This document shows, in pieces, positions 21,403-34,192 of a stretch of DNA of 64,000 nt. The notes beneath the pieces were generated by a model that saw nothing but the letters and a program-made list of their open reading frames with translations, ran no database searches and was not told where the DNA came from. Every line of letters begins with the position of its first letter. The stretch's first letter is position 1. The translations under genes were made by a program, and so were the position numbers. Source of the stretch: Poteriospumella lacustris (Eukaryota > Sar > Chrysophyceae > Chromulinales > Dinobryaceae); contig SMOI01000109.1 in the NCBI GenBank assembly GCA_008000375.1, positions 1-64,000 of the forward strand. The letters are read 5' to 3'.

Positions 21403-22501
21403 CTACATCTTTGAATGTGGTACAAAGGGCCGTCCTCGCAGGCCAATCGGTATGGAGTAGCTCGATTGCAAAGTTTCGTCGAGACGAGCCTTCTTGTAAG
21501 GGTGGCGATCCTCATCTTCGTCACCTTCAGTTTGATCCAGAAAGTATTCGAAGCCTGAGTTAGGGTAACCTGAAGCTGCAGTCCATTGATTAAACCGCAC
21601 TTCAATGTATAGTTTCGATGAGAATTCTTACCTTCGTTCAAATTGTCGTTGAAACCAGACTTTTGTCTTCCATTGATCATACTCTTGACCAGCGTGAGAA
21701 CTTTGTCCTTTTCCTCCTCAAATTTTAAGCGGACAGTGTGCGCCATCTCGTGAAACTCTGCATAATCTTTTAAAGCCTCATCAATAACTTCTTCTGCAGA
21801 TTTTCCTTCTCGGTTGTATTGATGCAGACGTTGTTGGGCTTTTCGTTCTGCCTTTTTTTCCATTTCTATGCGCTTTTTGCTCCAAAGTGAAGTATAGGTT
21901 CCATCTTTGTCGATTGAAGCGTACGTTCCATCGTTGTCGGTTTGCTCATCATCGCCGATGGGTACAATAGAAGGAAGGTGTGTTGATTCTTCTGTTGCTA
22001 TCGGTAATTCATGATATCCTTGACTCGCTGTTTCATCCTCCACGATTGCCATGGGTGCATTTCCTTCCACCGAGCCTGATTCCCCTACTTCAGTTGCTAA
22101 ATGAGAAGAAATGCTTGTTGGAAGAGAACAAACTGCCGCATTTTGATCTGATCCGCCGTCTTCTTCAAGTGTGTCGACCTCAACCACGGCGCACCTCTCT
22201 TGCATGTTCGACATCATGCTGGCCACTGAACGCTGACTGCCGCTGTCTCGATTTGCTTCTATTATAGCAATCAGACTGGAAAGGCAATCCACAACAGAAA
22301 CTCGCGGACTCTCATCAGTAATTAAATTCAGCTCCATGCTCACTTCGTTCACTTGATTCCTTTGTGTTGAAATGCTTATGGAAGATCATACTCACCCAGT
22401 GCATTCGCTCCTATTTTCTTTGGAGTGGTCAATTCGCCTTGCGCCAGAAGGACCATCGCTTTTTGAATCGTACATCCTCGTTTGTCCCTGCCATGAAACA
22501 T
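21403..22501 (-). CDS. Hypothetical acidic protein (three exons)
   Basis: Exons 22501-22396, 22351-21632 and 21569-21403 give 330 residues. The N-terminus contains KAMVLLAQGELTTPKKIGAN. The middle is acidic and Ser/Thr-rich (~40-160). A charged helical stretch, KKRIEMEKKAERKAQQRLHQ, precedes FEEEKDKVLTLVKSMINGRQ. The C-terminus is acidic, then PYKKARLDETLQSSYSIPIG, and ends GRPFVPHSKM. The basic KKAR element may be nuclear targeting. I do not recognise the family. The first intron (44 bp, gtgagt...caag) is chosen because only that acceptor keeps the frame. The ATG at 22501 is the most upstream one that joins; an earlier start through another exon is possible. Confidence 0.6.
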
Positions 22502-22792
22502 GAAAGAACCGATAGATGAGGATGGTCGTTTGCAGAGGGACCGAGGCGGCAGGGACGAAGCCACGAAGCGAACACCAGGGCGTTTCAGTTTTTCGTTCAA
22601 GCAAGCTGGATGGCTCCGGCTCTGCCAACAGTTCGACCACCATCGAGCTGTTCCATCTATCTTCCTTTGGCGATGATTGATGACGAAATTGGTGAACGGA
22701 TATAACAATATAAACGACACATAAAGCTCCGGTGTTGGAAGCTGTTGAATTTGCGTGCGTGTCCAGCTATTGATTCCGATTCTTGTGGAAAA
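22502..22792. promoter_or_regulatory. Divergent intergenic region
   Basis: 290 bp between the hypothetical acidic protein (minus) and the sulfotransferase (plus). No specific element seen. Confidence 0.3.
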
Positions 22793-24203
22793 ATGAAGAA
22801 TGGGAAAGGGAAATCCACAAGCATCAACTACTGGAAATGGTTGTTCATCGCATCTACTGTTGTGTATGGCGGCCATCTTCTCTTTTCAAACCTAACCTCC
22901 CAAACGAAAGTGCCTTCTGCAGTAAAGAAGTCTCAAAATTCTGCGATTACTGTAGAAACAACTTTTCAGTCGATGGAACAGCTCTCTTTCGAAGAGCAGA
23001 TCATCAAAAGGATCAAATCGAATGGCCAAGTGGGCAATATGAACAAGCCTTTTTCAGGATCTGTGAATGGGCGACAGTTCTTTATCTTCAATAACACTGG
23101 ACATGTGGAGAGCATGATTCAGAGCCTGCGGAAGTATCGCTCTCTTCCTACTGCTGCCCACACTTCCGTGTTCAAAGAGTTTGGTGCAAAGAAGGCCACT
23201 GAGTTACGCTTTCTTCATATTCCCAAAGCAGGCAAAGCCTTTGCGGCAACCTCTGTTCATTACTGTTGCGAGCTCTTGGATGATGTTGCGATTGGTGTGA
23301 ACATGCCGGCCTCCCATCACGTTTGGAAATTTGATCCATCGTGCCGCCCATGTTTGATGCAGCCCGTGACCGCGAATGGTGATTATTTCGCCTACTTCCC
23401 GTATATCCCATCGATTGATAAAGGTCACATCGTGACTCTCTTACGAGAACCCTTGGAACGGTTGGCGTTTCAGATCGATGATATGCGTCATTTGCGTTCG
23501 ATGATGACCACGTACGGCTTCACCAACGAGGACGCACAAGTATTAGGAATGATCTTATCCGGCAAAATCGTGGAGGCCTATAAAATCCTCTTTGGCGTAG
23601 AAGATGTGGCCACTTTAGATGTGATGAAAATGACGGTCGCTGCTCCGCAGGGACGACGATGGTCTCCCGCGTTTGTCTCGGCGGCAGCGTCGTGTTTACC
23701 GATCATCTCGCAGAAGACACGTATACTCCATGCCTTTGATCAATGTCGTTTTCAATTGGTGGCCTTGTTTCCAGGTCTCTTTGGTTGTCAAACGAAGTTG
23801 ATCATTGGACGCACCTGTGCGGATCCACGTCCGTTGACGCGAGGGGATGTCGACCTCGCGAAGCAACGTCTGCAGCATGAGTTCTTGTTCACCGGTACGT
23901 CCTCCGTCTTTGTCTATAGACCAGACACAGCTCCTTACCCTCTTGTGTATGATATGTACTGTACATACTGTAGGTCTGTATGAGCGATGGAATGAGTCTG
24001 TGACGCTGTTTCATCGTAAACTGGGTGGCCGACTCTTTGTCGATGAGTTACGGTCACCGTTGGGACCAGAAAAACTCGAAGAAAGACGTGTGTTACGTGC
24101 CTTGCAGGCGACCAACATCACCGACCCCTTCGACGCCGAGTTGTACACCTACGCCACGCAATTGTTCGAAGAGCAATGGCGCACATCCTCGGCATCCCTC
24201 TAA
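22793..24203 (+). CDS. Golgi-type sulfotransferase (two exons)
   Basis: Exons 22793-23894 and 23974-24203 encode 443 residues. A type II anchor lies at ~13-32 (WLFIASTVVYGGHLLF). The PAPS 5'-phosphosulfate motif reads RFLHIPKAGKAFAAT near residue 140 (families usually have HIPKTGGTS). The 3'-phosphate region reads HIVTLLREPLERLAFQID near 215. The C-terminal EFLFTGLYERWNESVTLFHR, formed across the splice, is typical of carbohydrate sulfotransferases that finish with a GLxERxxES block. The enzyme should transfer sulfate from PAPS to a glycan or protein in the Golgi lumen; the acceptor is unknown. The 79-bp intron is canonical. KAGK in place of KTGG is slightly unusual but keeps the P-loop Lys. 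Confidence 0.8.
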
Positions 24204-24768
24204 TACTCTGTGCTGTATGTACCCTGCTGCTGTAAAGGCCCCTCATTATTCATTATTCTTTACTGCACCTACGCCAAGTACATGTTTCAATACACAGGCA
24301 GTCTTCAACGGGAGAGAGAGTGAGCTACTTTGCATGAACAACCTCCGCGAGGAGGGGGGGGCATAGCTGCGCGGAGAGGTTCAGGGGAGGTGGGGGGGGG
24401 GTGAAACTGGCTACAAAGCGGCAGAGGGAACCAACAGAGGACTAGACTGACTGACTGACGGGCTGAGCACATACACACAGCACAAAGCACAACGAGTGAC
24501 AGATAGAGGAGTAGAAGAGCAGCGGTAGAGCAGAGGACGAACAAGAGTACCCCCCCCCCACGTGCTACGGGTGTCTGTGTGTTGCGTTGAGAAAGGAGGG
24601 AGGTGTGAGAGAAAAAGGAACAGGAGAAGAGAAAGACACCGAAGGGAACATTGGAAAGACGGGGAGTGAGGTGGTGGGGGCAGTAGCTAGCCGACAGCCG
24701 ACAAGCGGACTCACCCCCACCCCCTCCACACCACACCACGACACGACACGACACGACACGACACGACA
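24204..24768. other. Convergent intergenic region with simple repeats
   Basis: About 565 bp between the sulfotransferase stop and the P5B ATPase stop. It is purine-rich on the plus strand with several G and C homopolymer runs. An (ACACG)n tandem of about six copies lies at 24734-24768, just before the ATPase stop. No gene seen. Confidence 0.5.
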
Positions 24769-25059
24769 CTACCGCAGGAGCCGCTGGCGATCGCTGGGAC
24801 GCTGGCGTGCCGCAACCTGATCGTCGTCGTCATCGTCGTCGCCATCGTTCGGGAGCTGTGTCCCTGCTGCGCCGCCGCCTTGGGCCAGGCGCTGGTACTT
24901 GTTCCCGCGGGTGGAGCCCACACCGAGAACGGTCGAACCCTTCGACGACTTCTTCTTCTTCGACGCTGACAGCGAGGCCATCGACGCCTGCTCTTGCTGC
25001 TGTTGCCGTTGCTGCTTCTTCGACTTCTTTGACGACGCTTTCACACCCGCGAGCTGCTC

Positions 25060-25099
<40 letters not shown>

Positions 25100-28000
25100 C
25101 GCTGCTGTTGCTGTTGCTGCAAGCGACGCAATTGACCCGCGCGACGTTGTTTCATCGCACACACTTCAAACCACCGTTGACTCGTCATCGGCGCAATTTC
25201 ATCGTCCACGTAGCGCACCACATTCCCCGCGATCACCGCGTTGAGCACCAACAACGCCACCAACAGACACCCAAAACTCGTGGGCACCGGTTTAATCTGC
25301 AAAATCTCTTGCAACAAGACATTCTCCTGGGCAAAGATTTGGAAGCCCAACCAGATCGTTTGAACCGCCAGGGCATACAAATGATACGCATTGCGTGTCC
25401 ATGTCAATCGAAACGGTTCGCCCAACGAAGCGACCACCGAGGCAATCATCAATTGCCCCAGGGCCATCGCCTGGGTCGTCGAGGCTTCATAGGAATACGT
25501 CTCGGTAAACGCTTGGCGGGCTCGATACGGGGTATAGAAGTCTTGCATCGTCAACAACACCAACGAGAGCAGTTGAAACACGACGAAGCTCACCAACAAG
25601 AGACTCAATTGCACCAGAAACCGTCGCGATAAAAACCGTTTCGGCGGCATCAAATGCTGCAACGTCGACGACGGCAACGAATACGAGATCGCCAAGCCCA
25701 GGACCAACGTGTAACACAGATCTTGCTGCAAATACATGTAATTCCCGGGGATCAACCCGTAGAAGTACAGGGCACAGACCATGAACAGTTGAATCGTGCC
25801 GTACATGATGTTGAACAAGATCAACACGTACGCGGTGATCAACGAACAACGACCTTCCCGGAGCACGTCGACGACCGCAAAGGGGGTGGCTTGACGCGAG
25901 GTGATTGGGGCCGCGACGCTGGTTTCGGCATCGCACAGGGAGATGCCCACGGTGGCGGCGCGTAAAGCGATCATGTCGTTGGCCCCGTCGCCACAGAAGA
26001 GCACTTCGAGGGGTTCGGCGACGGGCGGCGCCCCCGCGAGTTGTTCGGTGGTGTAGTCGTAGACACGACGCCAGGTACGGGTCAGGGCCGCGAAGGGTTC
26101 GGTGGAAGATAGGGCAGCAGTAGCGGTAGCGGTGGCGGTAGCGGTGGCGGTGGTGGTCCCCGCGGGGCGTGTACCACGTGTGTTACATCGCTGGCTACGG
26201 GCGTGGTCACCACCACCACCACCACTGCTGCTGCCGCGGCTGTTGTGATCACCACCGCGATTGGACGACTGCGATTGCAGCGTGGCGATCGTGGATAGGC
26301 TCAAGCCGCGAGTGCGACTGACACTGCCATCGATCGAGACCGGTGCGTGCGACTGGGGATGGGGATGGGGATGGGGATGGGGATGGGGATGGGGATGGGG
26401 ATGTGGGTGATGCGCCGCCAGGGCGGGGTAGTCCTGTGCCTCGAGGTCCCGTTCGTAGTGGTGGTGGGGCAACGCGGGATACAGCATCGTCGACGTCGCC
26501 CCTTCGACGTCTTCGCTGTCCTCCGCGAGAGTCAACGACGAGGGGTCGTGCAGGGGGTTCACGGTAGCGGCGGCGGCGGTGGTGGTGGAGGGGCCATTTA
26601 ACGTGGTCAACATCGACGCCTTGCGACGCCGTCGGTCTTGCGCCGTGCCAGCGATACCCCCACCGCCACCGCCACCGCCAGCGCCAGCGCCAGCGCCAGC
26701 GCCACCTCCGGCGGACAGCAGGTCCTCGTCACCGCTCTGACTGCGCTGGTAGTCGTCGTCGTGGCTGTCCAACGAGGCGGCCATCTCCACGTCGTTCTCA
26801 TGGAACAACGTCCGCGCGGTGGGCAACAGCCACGGCACCGCCGCTGGGGACGGCGTACGACCCCGCTCCCTGTCGCTGTAGCCGTTCTCCTCCCCCTCCT
26901 CCTCGCCGCCGCCGTCGTCGTCGTCGTCGTCGTAGAGGCGCTTCCACGACATGTCGTACGGTCGGTACTCCAGCGTGTCCAGCATCGTTTCGACGACTTC
27001 GCGTTTGTCGTGGGGCTTCATCCGCGCAAAGACCCGCGCGTAGCGAATGAGCTTCTGATAGAGCGTGTACGAGTATTGTTGGCGGAGGAGGTGCAAGGCT
27101 TTGCCGGTGATCGCCAGTTCGACGTGCGCGCGTCGCGGTATCTGCAGGACGAAGGGTCTGACGGGGCTGGGCGCGACCGCCGATGGCGGCAGGATCGGCG
27201 AGGGCAGCGACGAGTCGGAGGGCGGCGGCAGCGGGTGGGTGGGGGAGTCCAGCGACGATTGATTCAACAACAGCGACGACAGCGACGAGGACGACGACGT
27301 AGCAGCGGCGGCAGCAGTGGCGGCGGCGGTGGCGGCGGCGGCGGTGGCGGTGGTGGTGGTGGTGGCAGCTCCCATCGCTTGACGCAACGGCTGCGTGCTC
27401 TGTCGGGAGGTGGACGGGCTGTTGCTGCTGCTGTTGGCTCCCACTGAGGCGGTGGCAGCGGCGGTGGCAGCGGTGGCAGCGGCGGTGGTGCCGGTGGTCA
27501 AATGGCGGTTGTGGTGCAGCAAGCTGAACGGGGCCTGTGCAGCCGACGTCGACGATGGTTGTGCATTGTGGAAGCTGCTGCTGTGACTGTGACCGCTCTT
27601 GGTGCTCGTCGTGCTGCGCACACTGTGGACACTGCTGTTGTTCAACGCCGCATTGGCGTTGTGGCTGTGGCTGTTGCTGTTGCTGTTGTTCTGGTGACCG
27701 GTGAAGCTGTTCAGGGCGCCGAGGCGAATGCTGCTGCCGCCGCTGGTGTTGACGGCCCCGCCGCCCCCACCGAAACTCATCAGCGAGATATCGACACGCG
27801 ACGAGTTCAGCGACGACGAGGCCGCTGGAGACGCGGGGGCGCTGCCCTCCTCCTCGTCGTCGTAGACGCGGGCGGCAAACGGTGTGTGCGTTTCGTAGTC
27901 GTCGGCAGTCGACGGTTGCAGCGGATTGCGGACGACGGCGGTACGTGGACGGCTGCTGCTGCCGCTGCCGCTGGCCTTCGCCAGACGCGACTGATTTTGA

Positions 28001-30993
28001 CGCAAACGGGACAGCGACAACCGATTCTTGTTCTTCGCAGCCGCCGCCGCCGCCGCCGCCGTAGCCGTAGCCGTAGCACCACCCTTCGCCCCACCATCGT
28101 CCGACAAACGCATTCGCTCGGTGTCGGTCGTCGCGTCGTCACTGTCGTCCGCAAGAACCGCTCTCGCCGATGCTGCTGCTCCTGCTGATGATGATGATGC
28201 GTTGGACGATCTCGCGGCCCCCGCGGCGGAACGTTGATGCTGCTGCCGATAGCGACGCAGAATCGTGTGGTAGACCGTCTTCGCCGCCATCACGGCGCAG
28301 CGATGGACGTCGATGTCGACCAACGCGCCGGAATCGTAGTCTTTGATGCACAGCTCGCCTCGAATCACTTCGTTTTCATCGATGATCAACACGAACTTTG
28401 GCGGCGGCAGCGGCTGCTGCGACGTCGACGGCAGTGGCAGTGGCAATGGCGGCGGCGGTGGTGGTAGAGCACGACTGACGGTGCCCGCAGGCGACACCGA
28501 CGACGGCTTCGCCTCGGGTGCGATGATACGACACTGCTGCGCGACGGCGATGGCCGTGTAGACGTGGTCCCCCGTGATCATATTCGTGTGCAATTGCGCA
28601 CGATGCAAGCCACGAATCGTCCGTCGGGAGGCCGCTTTCAATTCATTCGACAGATACAACAGCCCGGCAAAGACCGTGTGTTGTGCACCCGTCGCCGTTT
28701 CCACTTCGCATTCGTCTTGCGTCATCGCCAAGACCGTGTCCATCGATTTGGTCTTCAAATCACGATACGCGACGGCGATCACGCGATAGCCACGTTTGGT
28801 CAACTTCGCCATCGTCGTATGAATCGAATGAGGCACGGTCGATGGACTACACAGCTTCAGAATCACCTCGGGCGACCCTTTCATCAGATACATCATATGG
28901 CCCGACGGTTCTTGCACAATACTCGCCGCACGTAACCGATCCGGTGTGAACTCGAAATGCTTCAAGATTTTGTATTCTTCGTCGGGAAGCACTTCGCCTT
29001 CCAGTTCAAAGCGATCGACGGGTGGACACGCGATCAATTGATCCGGGACCGTGGTCGATGCACGTAGATCCCACCCCGAGGCGTTTAACAGTTCCACTTC
29101 CAACGGGTCGCCGACGGGGGTCAAGGCATCGTCAAAGCCAAAGAGCGACAACGCATGACACGTCGCCATGATCTCTTGGCAACGTAGCGGTAAGATCTCG
29201 TGGTTGTCGCGACTGAAATCCATCCAGTCGTCCATCGAGACGCCGGTGCGACTACTGATCACGGGCGTTTGGTAACCCACAAACGTCAGCTTGTCCTCCG
29301 TCAACGTGCCCGTTTTATCGAAACACACCGCATTCACGACCCCCGCAAAGTTCACACGGGACGTGTCCGACACAAAAATCGACCGTTTCTTCAACCGACC
29401 GATGGAAATCGCCGTCGCCACTGTCAAACACGCGGTCAAGGCCGGTGGTACCGCGATGGTGATCGTGTCCAAATAATGATAAAAGACCGCCATCGGTGTG
29501 GCGCCTAGTTCCACGATGCGTACACAGACGGCACAGTACATCGCCGTCGACAAGATGACCATGAACAACAACACCCACAACGCGTCCGACACGAAGTTGA
29601 TGAAGCCCTCTTTGGGCTTCAACAGCGACGCCACCAACATTCCCTTCGCCGAACGGAACCCCGTACGATAGACGACCGCGATGCATTCGCTACCGTAACA
29701 GGCTTTGACCCGTGTTCCTCCAAAGAGGACAGAGCCCGATCGTTTGATCGCCAATTCGTTGTCTTCCAACAGGTTCGGGGGACGCAACGCCGCGTTGTCG
29801 AGAAACGTTTGTTCCAAATCGTCGTCGTTTCTTTCATCGCCGTCGTCGTGTTCGCCATCGGACAACAACAACCGCTCCGCCGTCGCCCGTTTGGATCGTT
29901 TCTGCGATTGCTTTTGCAGCTTTTGACTCTTCAACGCCAGTCGATCGATGCTCAGGACGTACGTTTTGTCACCGGCGATTTCATTCGCATCGATGGGTAC
30001 CTTGCTGACCGGTACCGACTCCCCCGTGAGCATGGATTCATCCATAACGACCTTGCCTGAGATCAAGACCGCATCGCAGGGTAACGTCATGTTTTCCGTC
30101 AACTTGAACTTGCGTCCGGGCAACAGTTGGCGATCGCTGATCAGCTGAATGTCCCGCCCTGTGTATTGGACACGCGTATTAACAACGGCAACAGTAACAG
30201 CAACAGCAACAGCAACAGTGCGGTTACATGACAAGAACATCGAAAGGCATACGAATACTACGACGAAGAAGAACGTACCGTGTTGATCGAGATCGAAGGT
30301 GGTCCGCTCCGTCTCCGCCGCCAAGGCTTGGACAGTGGAATCGGAACCGGCCAACATGCGCAGACTTTGCAGGTTTTCGATGGTTTCTCGCGTGGTAACA
30401 TAGATAGCCGCCACAGTGATGATCAAGATCAATGTTGCGTACAACCAATAATCTTCTGCATACCATACGGCCGCCGCGAAGTATTGAAACAAATAGAAAG
30501 GCGACAGCATATGCCGTACGGCGACCTCAAAGAACGAACTTTCCGGTATTTTCATGGCGTTCAGGCCATACTGTAATCGAATTATCGCTTGTTCCTCGAT
30601 CATTTCTTGCGGTGCATGATCCGAAACGTAATCCATGTCGAGAAACCGAATGAAGTTTCGTGGGACATCGCGCACCTTCCGAAAACGGTAGTTCTCTTCG
30701 CGAAGCGCGAAATAGCGGACGCAATCAAGCTCAATGGAGAGAATGGGAGATGCCTCTGATCTAGAGGATTCCCATGGATTGACAGGAAGTGCCAACGACT
30801 TTCCTTCTGACTTAACGACAATCCAATCAGCACTACCAGGCTCACTTGCAACGGAGGTGAGAATTTCAAAATAAACTGGAAAATAGAAGCAAAACAGAGG
30901 AAGGAAACCCATAGATGCAACGCATAGAATTCTGTAGACAATCAGCCAAAGCTGATTCTTCCTTCGCCAGCTTATAACTTCAAAGTCCGACAT
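24769..30993 (-). CDS. P5B-type ATPase (ATP13A2/3-like) with a ~700-residue insertion (two exons)
   Basis: Exons 30993-30279 and 30158-24769 give 2,034 residues. P5B ATPases sit in endolysosomal membranes; animal ATP13A2 exports polyamines. Seen here: N-terminal hydrophobic segments, MLTGESVPVSK in the actuator domain, VPPALTACLTVATAISIGRL in M4 (PPAL marks P5B rather than P5A), CFDKTGTLTEDK with the phosphorylated Asp near 518, and CGDGANDMIALRAATVGISL near 1627. At least five C-terminal membrane segments follow. The D-to-GDGAND spacing is about 1,110 residues against roughly 300 usually. The excess is low-complexity Ser/Ala/His/Thr sequence in the nucleotide-binding domain (~900-1600), including an HP repeat. 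The C-terminus is polyQ and Lys-rich. The 120-bp intron is stop-free and in frame; removing it restores the actuator domain. The ATG at 30993 follows a non-ATG stretch. Confidence 0.9.
26355..26402 (+). repeat. (GGGGAT)8 hexanucleotide repeat
   Basis: Eight consecutive GGGGAT units on the plus strand. On the coding (minus) strand they encode an alternating His-Pro run inside the P5B ATPase insertion. Four or more G4 tracts spaced by two bases form a strong G-quadruplex motif on the template strand. Confidence 0.9.
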
Positions 30994-31675
30994 CTCTTCA
31001 CCAGCAACTCTATCGAGGGAAATCAATCATATACTCCCGATGCAATTAAACGAAAGCTGTTTCTATCAGTCGTTCGTTTGGAATATATCCATATAACAAA
31101 GCCAACACCAATGAGATGTCTCTGGTCTAATTCAATCTACAGCTCCTTTGGCCAATAGATTCAAAGCAAACCTCCCCAATCTATTTACAATCGCTAGATC
31201 GAGACCTCCGCCCTCTGCTGCTGCTGCTTTCGAAATGCCACGTGCCATGACGATGACGACTATCGTCCGTTTCAGTTCTGACGACGACTCGGATAGTTGT
31301 GCGGTGCTTACCAAAGTCGATTCGAGATTCGAGATCAATGCAATGCAACGGAGGACGTCACCTACATACACCTGCAATGCACTTCATATCTACCAGTATG
31401 TAGTAACGAAGGTATGGACAGTTTAGCAAATCTAGCTGATGAGCGCGCACGGGATGCTAAATGTAGTTGTCAGTGATACAGTTACAGAACGTTAAAATGG
31501 CATGAAAACTTCAATATAAGTTAGCTAGTGGAACGAATGTAGCGAGGAGAAACGAACGCCGAGGCAAACCTGAGCTGACTTCCGATACCCAAGAGCACAA
31601 GAGAAGAAAGCAATTGAAAAACAGAATGTGCGCGGTGAACTAGAGATGAAACACATGATGCGGGCGCGCGATCGC
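30994..31675. other. Intergenic region
   Basis: About 680 bp between the start of the P5B ATPase and the stop of the YANK-like kinase, both on the minus strand. Short frames on both strands (31377-31132 minus and 31148-31426 plus) have no recognisable sequence. Nothing else visible. Confidence 0.3.
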
Positions 31676-34192
31676 TCACAAATGAGCCCGCTTGGAAGAA
31701 CTTGCGCGCGCAGATACGTTGGCAGGCGAGGTCATGATCGGATTGAGTCGCGACACTTTCGCTGTAACGGATTCCTCCGTGGGTACTGCTACCGGTGACG
31801 GGGATCCCTCCGAATCTCTCATTCCCGCGATCATACTCTCATGCTGAGGCGCCACATGGTAAAACGGAGCAAAGGCTTCTTCCTCTTCCGTCAACAGGCG
31901 CGACGTGTAGTCGCAAATGCCCTTGCCTCCCAAGTCTTCCAACCCATCCTCATCACCCAACATACGCGCTTCTCCCGTCGCATCCATACGATCCAAACAT
32001 TCCTTGATGAATCGCTTTCCAGGTTGAAAACGAGGCTCGTATCGTCTCGTCTTCAGTAAATCCTCCCAATTCGTCAGGTTGAATCGACTAAAGAGACGAC
32101 ATCGCTTCAAGGCCGCCATGTTTCGCACACCCAATCGATGGCTTGGACGAACTTCAAACAATCCCGCTAACAGGCGTTGACAATCTAACGAAATGGGACC
32201 CAACCAAGGATTGGTTTCAGGGATATCCACGTACAGCGATGGATGCAACAATCCATCGTCGACGAGCCAATGATCACCGGCACTCGCACGGACAAACGGT
32301 CTTTGACCTTTCATCGCTTCTTCATCGAGTTCTTCTTCCACAATAGTTGGATGGTAGCCCTTGCAACTCTGACTATGGTTATTGCCATACTCAAAGGCAG
32401 CTTCGCCGTCAACTACAATGTCACCGTATTCGTCAGAATCGTCGGTGTACAGACAAGTGGATGGATTGGCGATACCTATGGTAGGAGGCAATCGATGTCC
32501 ACTGCTGCGACGTGTACTACTATGACTTGGACTTCCCTTGGGAGAAGACGTCGATCCGAATAAAGGTTTCGGAGGTGATTGAGCACGATAGGGCGTCTTG
32601 AGATCAGGTAAAACGATGTTCCCCGGTTTGTTCGCGCCGCCCATGACCGATGGTGATGGTGGTGAGGACGATTGCAAAGAAGCAAAGGAGTTGCGCAAGT
32701 CGTGATTGGTCACTGCGGGTGAATTCCCAGGACCGGTGGTATCCGTACTTCTGCTAAGCTTCTTCGACATGGGGAAGCCCGTGGAATCGGAGGAGAAGGC
32801 GGAGGCATTGGTGACGCCCACGGAGGAACAGAACTTCAAATTGCGCTGTGAATCTTGCGATAAGCTGCCCGCATCCGATGAATGCATCGTTCGCGATGGA
32901 GAAGGTGCTAGAAGGGAGTGGAACATGGTCGCATTGATACCTTTAGACGACGATGCTGATGATCGGGCCTTCAAGTCGACGGCAGAGTCTTGGCCTGACC
33001 CAGCGAGAACGCCCAATCTGCGGCTACCCATGGCGCTACTTGGGGAATAGGAAAATTCAAAAGAATGGCTGGGAGATACGGCTTCCTTGATGATCAATGG
33101 TCGCAGCAGCTCACGTTGGGGTGATGCAGCAGCACTGGTGGAGCTCTCCGTGCTAGACCCGGTGCACAAGGATGTGAGCTGACGCATTTTGAGCTCCCTC
33201 TCTTGCCGACGCTTCAACGAAAGCGCCTTCTCCAAGTAGTTGATGTATGAAATGGGACAATGTCGATCAAATGGACGCTTGCCGTACAGTAATTCATACG
33301 CCAACACTCCGAGTGACCAAAAGTCTGCTTCCGGCCCGTGAAGATGCGACTTCGTGAAGACCTCCGGTGCGAGGTATTGCTTGGTTCCACTTGCTAAGCT
33401 GCAAGACAAGATACTTTCCGTCGTACTTTCTGGCTGAACATGAGCCACACCGAAGTCAGTGAGATATGGATACCCTCGCTCGTCCAGAATGATGTTCTCT
33501 GTGTTATGACAGCGGCATTAGTTAGTGGTGGTGATGCTGATGCGAAGGATCAGCAGCAAGTGTCGCCGTACCTGGCTTCACATCCCGATGGATGACACTT
33601 TTGGAGTGAATGTGGTCCAAGGCCGAGCTAATGCATGCAATGTAGAAGGCAATGTCACATTCCTCGAACACATAGCGCTTGCGAAGGTAATAACGCAAGT
33701 CGCCACCGGTCTTCAAATCCAACACGAAAAAACAATGCTTTCTGTGAAAGAAAAACAGTCAGTAAGCACCTGAGAAAGTAGACGAACCAGACCACTTACT
33801 TGTCTTGAAATGCAAAATGCAGATTAATCGCTGCCGGATGGCAAACTCTCTTCATCGCGTCGAGTTCGTTGAAGATCATACTCATGCCCATCTTGTGCTT
33901 CACCAGCTCCAACTTCAACATTCGCAACGACACTTTGTGATACTCATTGAGAAATTGTACAAGGAGACCAAGCTCATACCTTCTTGATCTCTTTGATGGC
34001 ATACCAGGAGCCGTTCTTCAGCATCATGCCCGTCAGAACCTTTCCAAATCCTCCCTCACCGAGAACTCCCGCTGTGATAAACTGCGTCTTATCGACGACA
34101 CCTTGATCGTGAATTGAGTCCATGACTTGCCCATCAATGGAGCATGCGGTGCTTGTTTTAGTTCCAGGAAAGAATTTCCGACACAACTGCAT
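31676..34192 (-). CDS. YANK/STK32-like protein kinase with insertion before the last helices (four exons)
   Basis: Exons 34192-33980, 33942-33800, 33741-33572 and 33498-31676 give 782 residues. The kinase is complete: glycine loop LGEGGFGKV (~44-52), catalytic Lys in YAIK (67), HRDVKPEN with D172, TDFGVA, and YLAPEVF with ADFWSLGVLAYELLYGKRPF. YANK-type features are FQDKKHCFFVLDLKTGGDLR and the C-terminal NWEDLLKTRRYEPRFQPGKR. Between ~280 and ~600 lies a Ser/Pro-rich insertion that separates helix G from helix H (NPWLGPISLDCQRLLAGLF). The first three introns are short (37, 58 and 73 bp). Intron 1 was placed by the need to keep YHKVSLRMLKLELVKHKMG in frame. STK32 kinases are poorly characterised; the substrate is unknown. 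Confidence 0.85.

Noticed and set aside
24807-28561. Many Arg/Ala/Gly-rich plus-strand frames opposite the P5B ATPase
   Set aside because: Shadow frames of repetitive GC-rich coding sequence on the minus strand.
31132-31426. Overlapping 81- and 92-codon frames between the ATPase and the YANK-like kinase
   Set aside because: Start at non-ATG codons and lack recognisable features.
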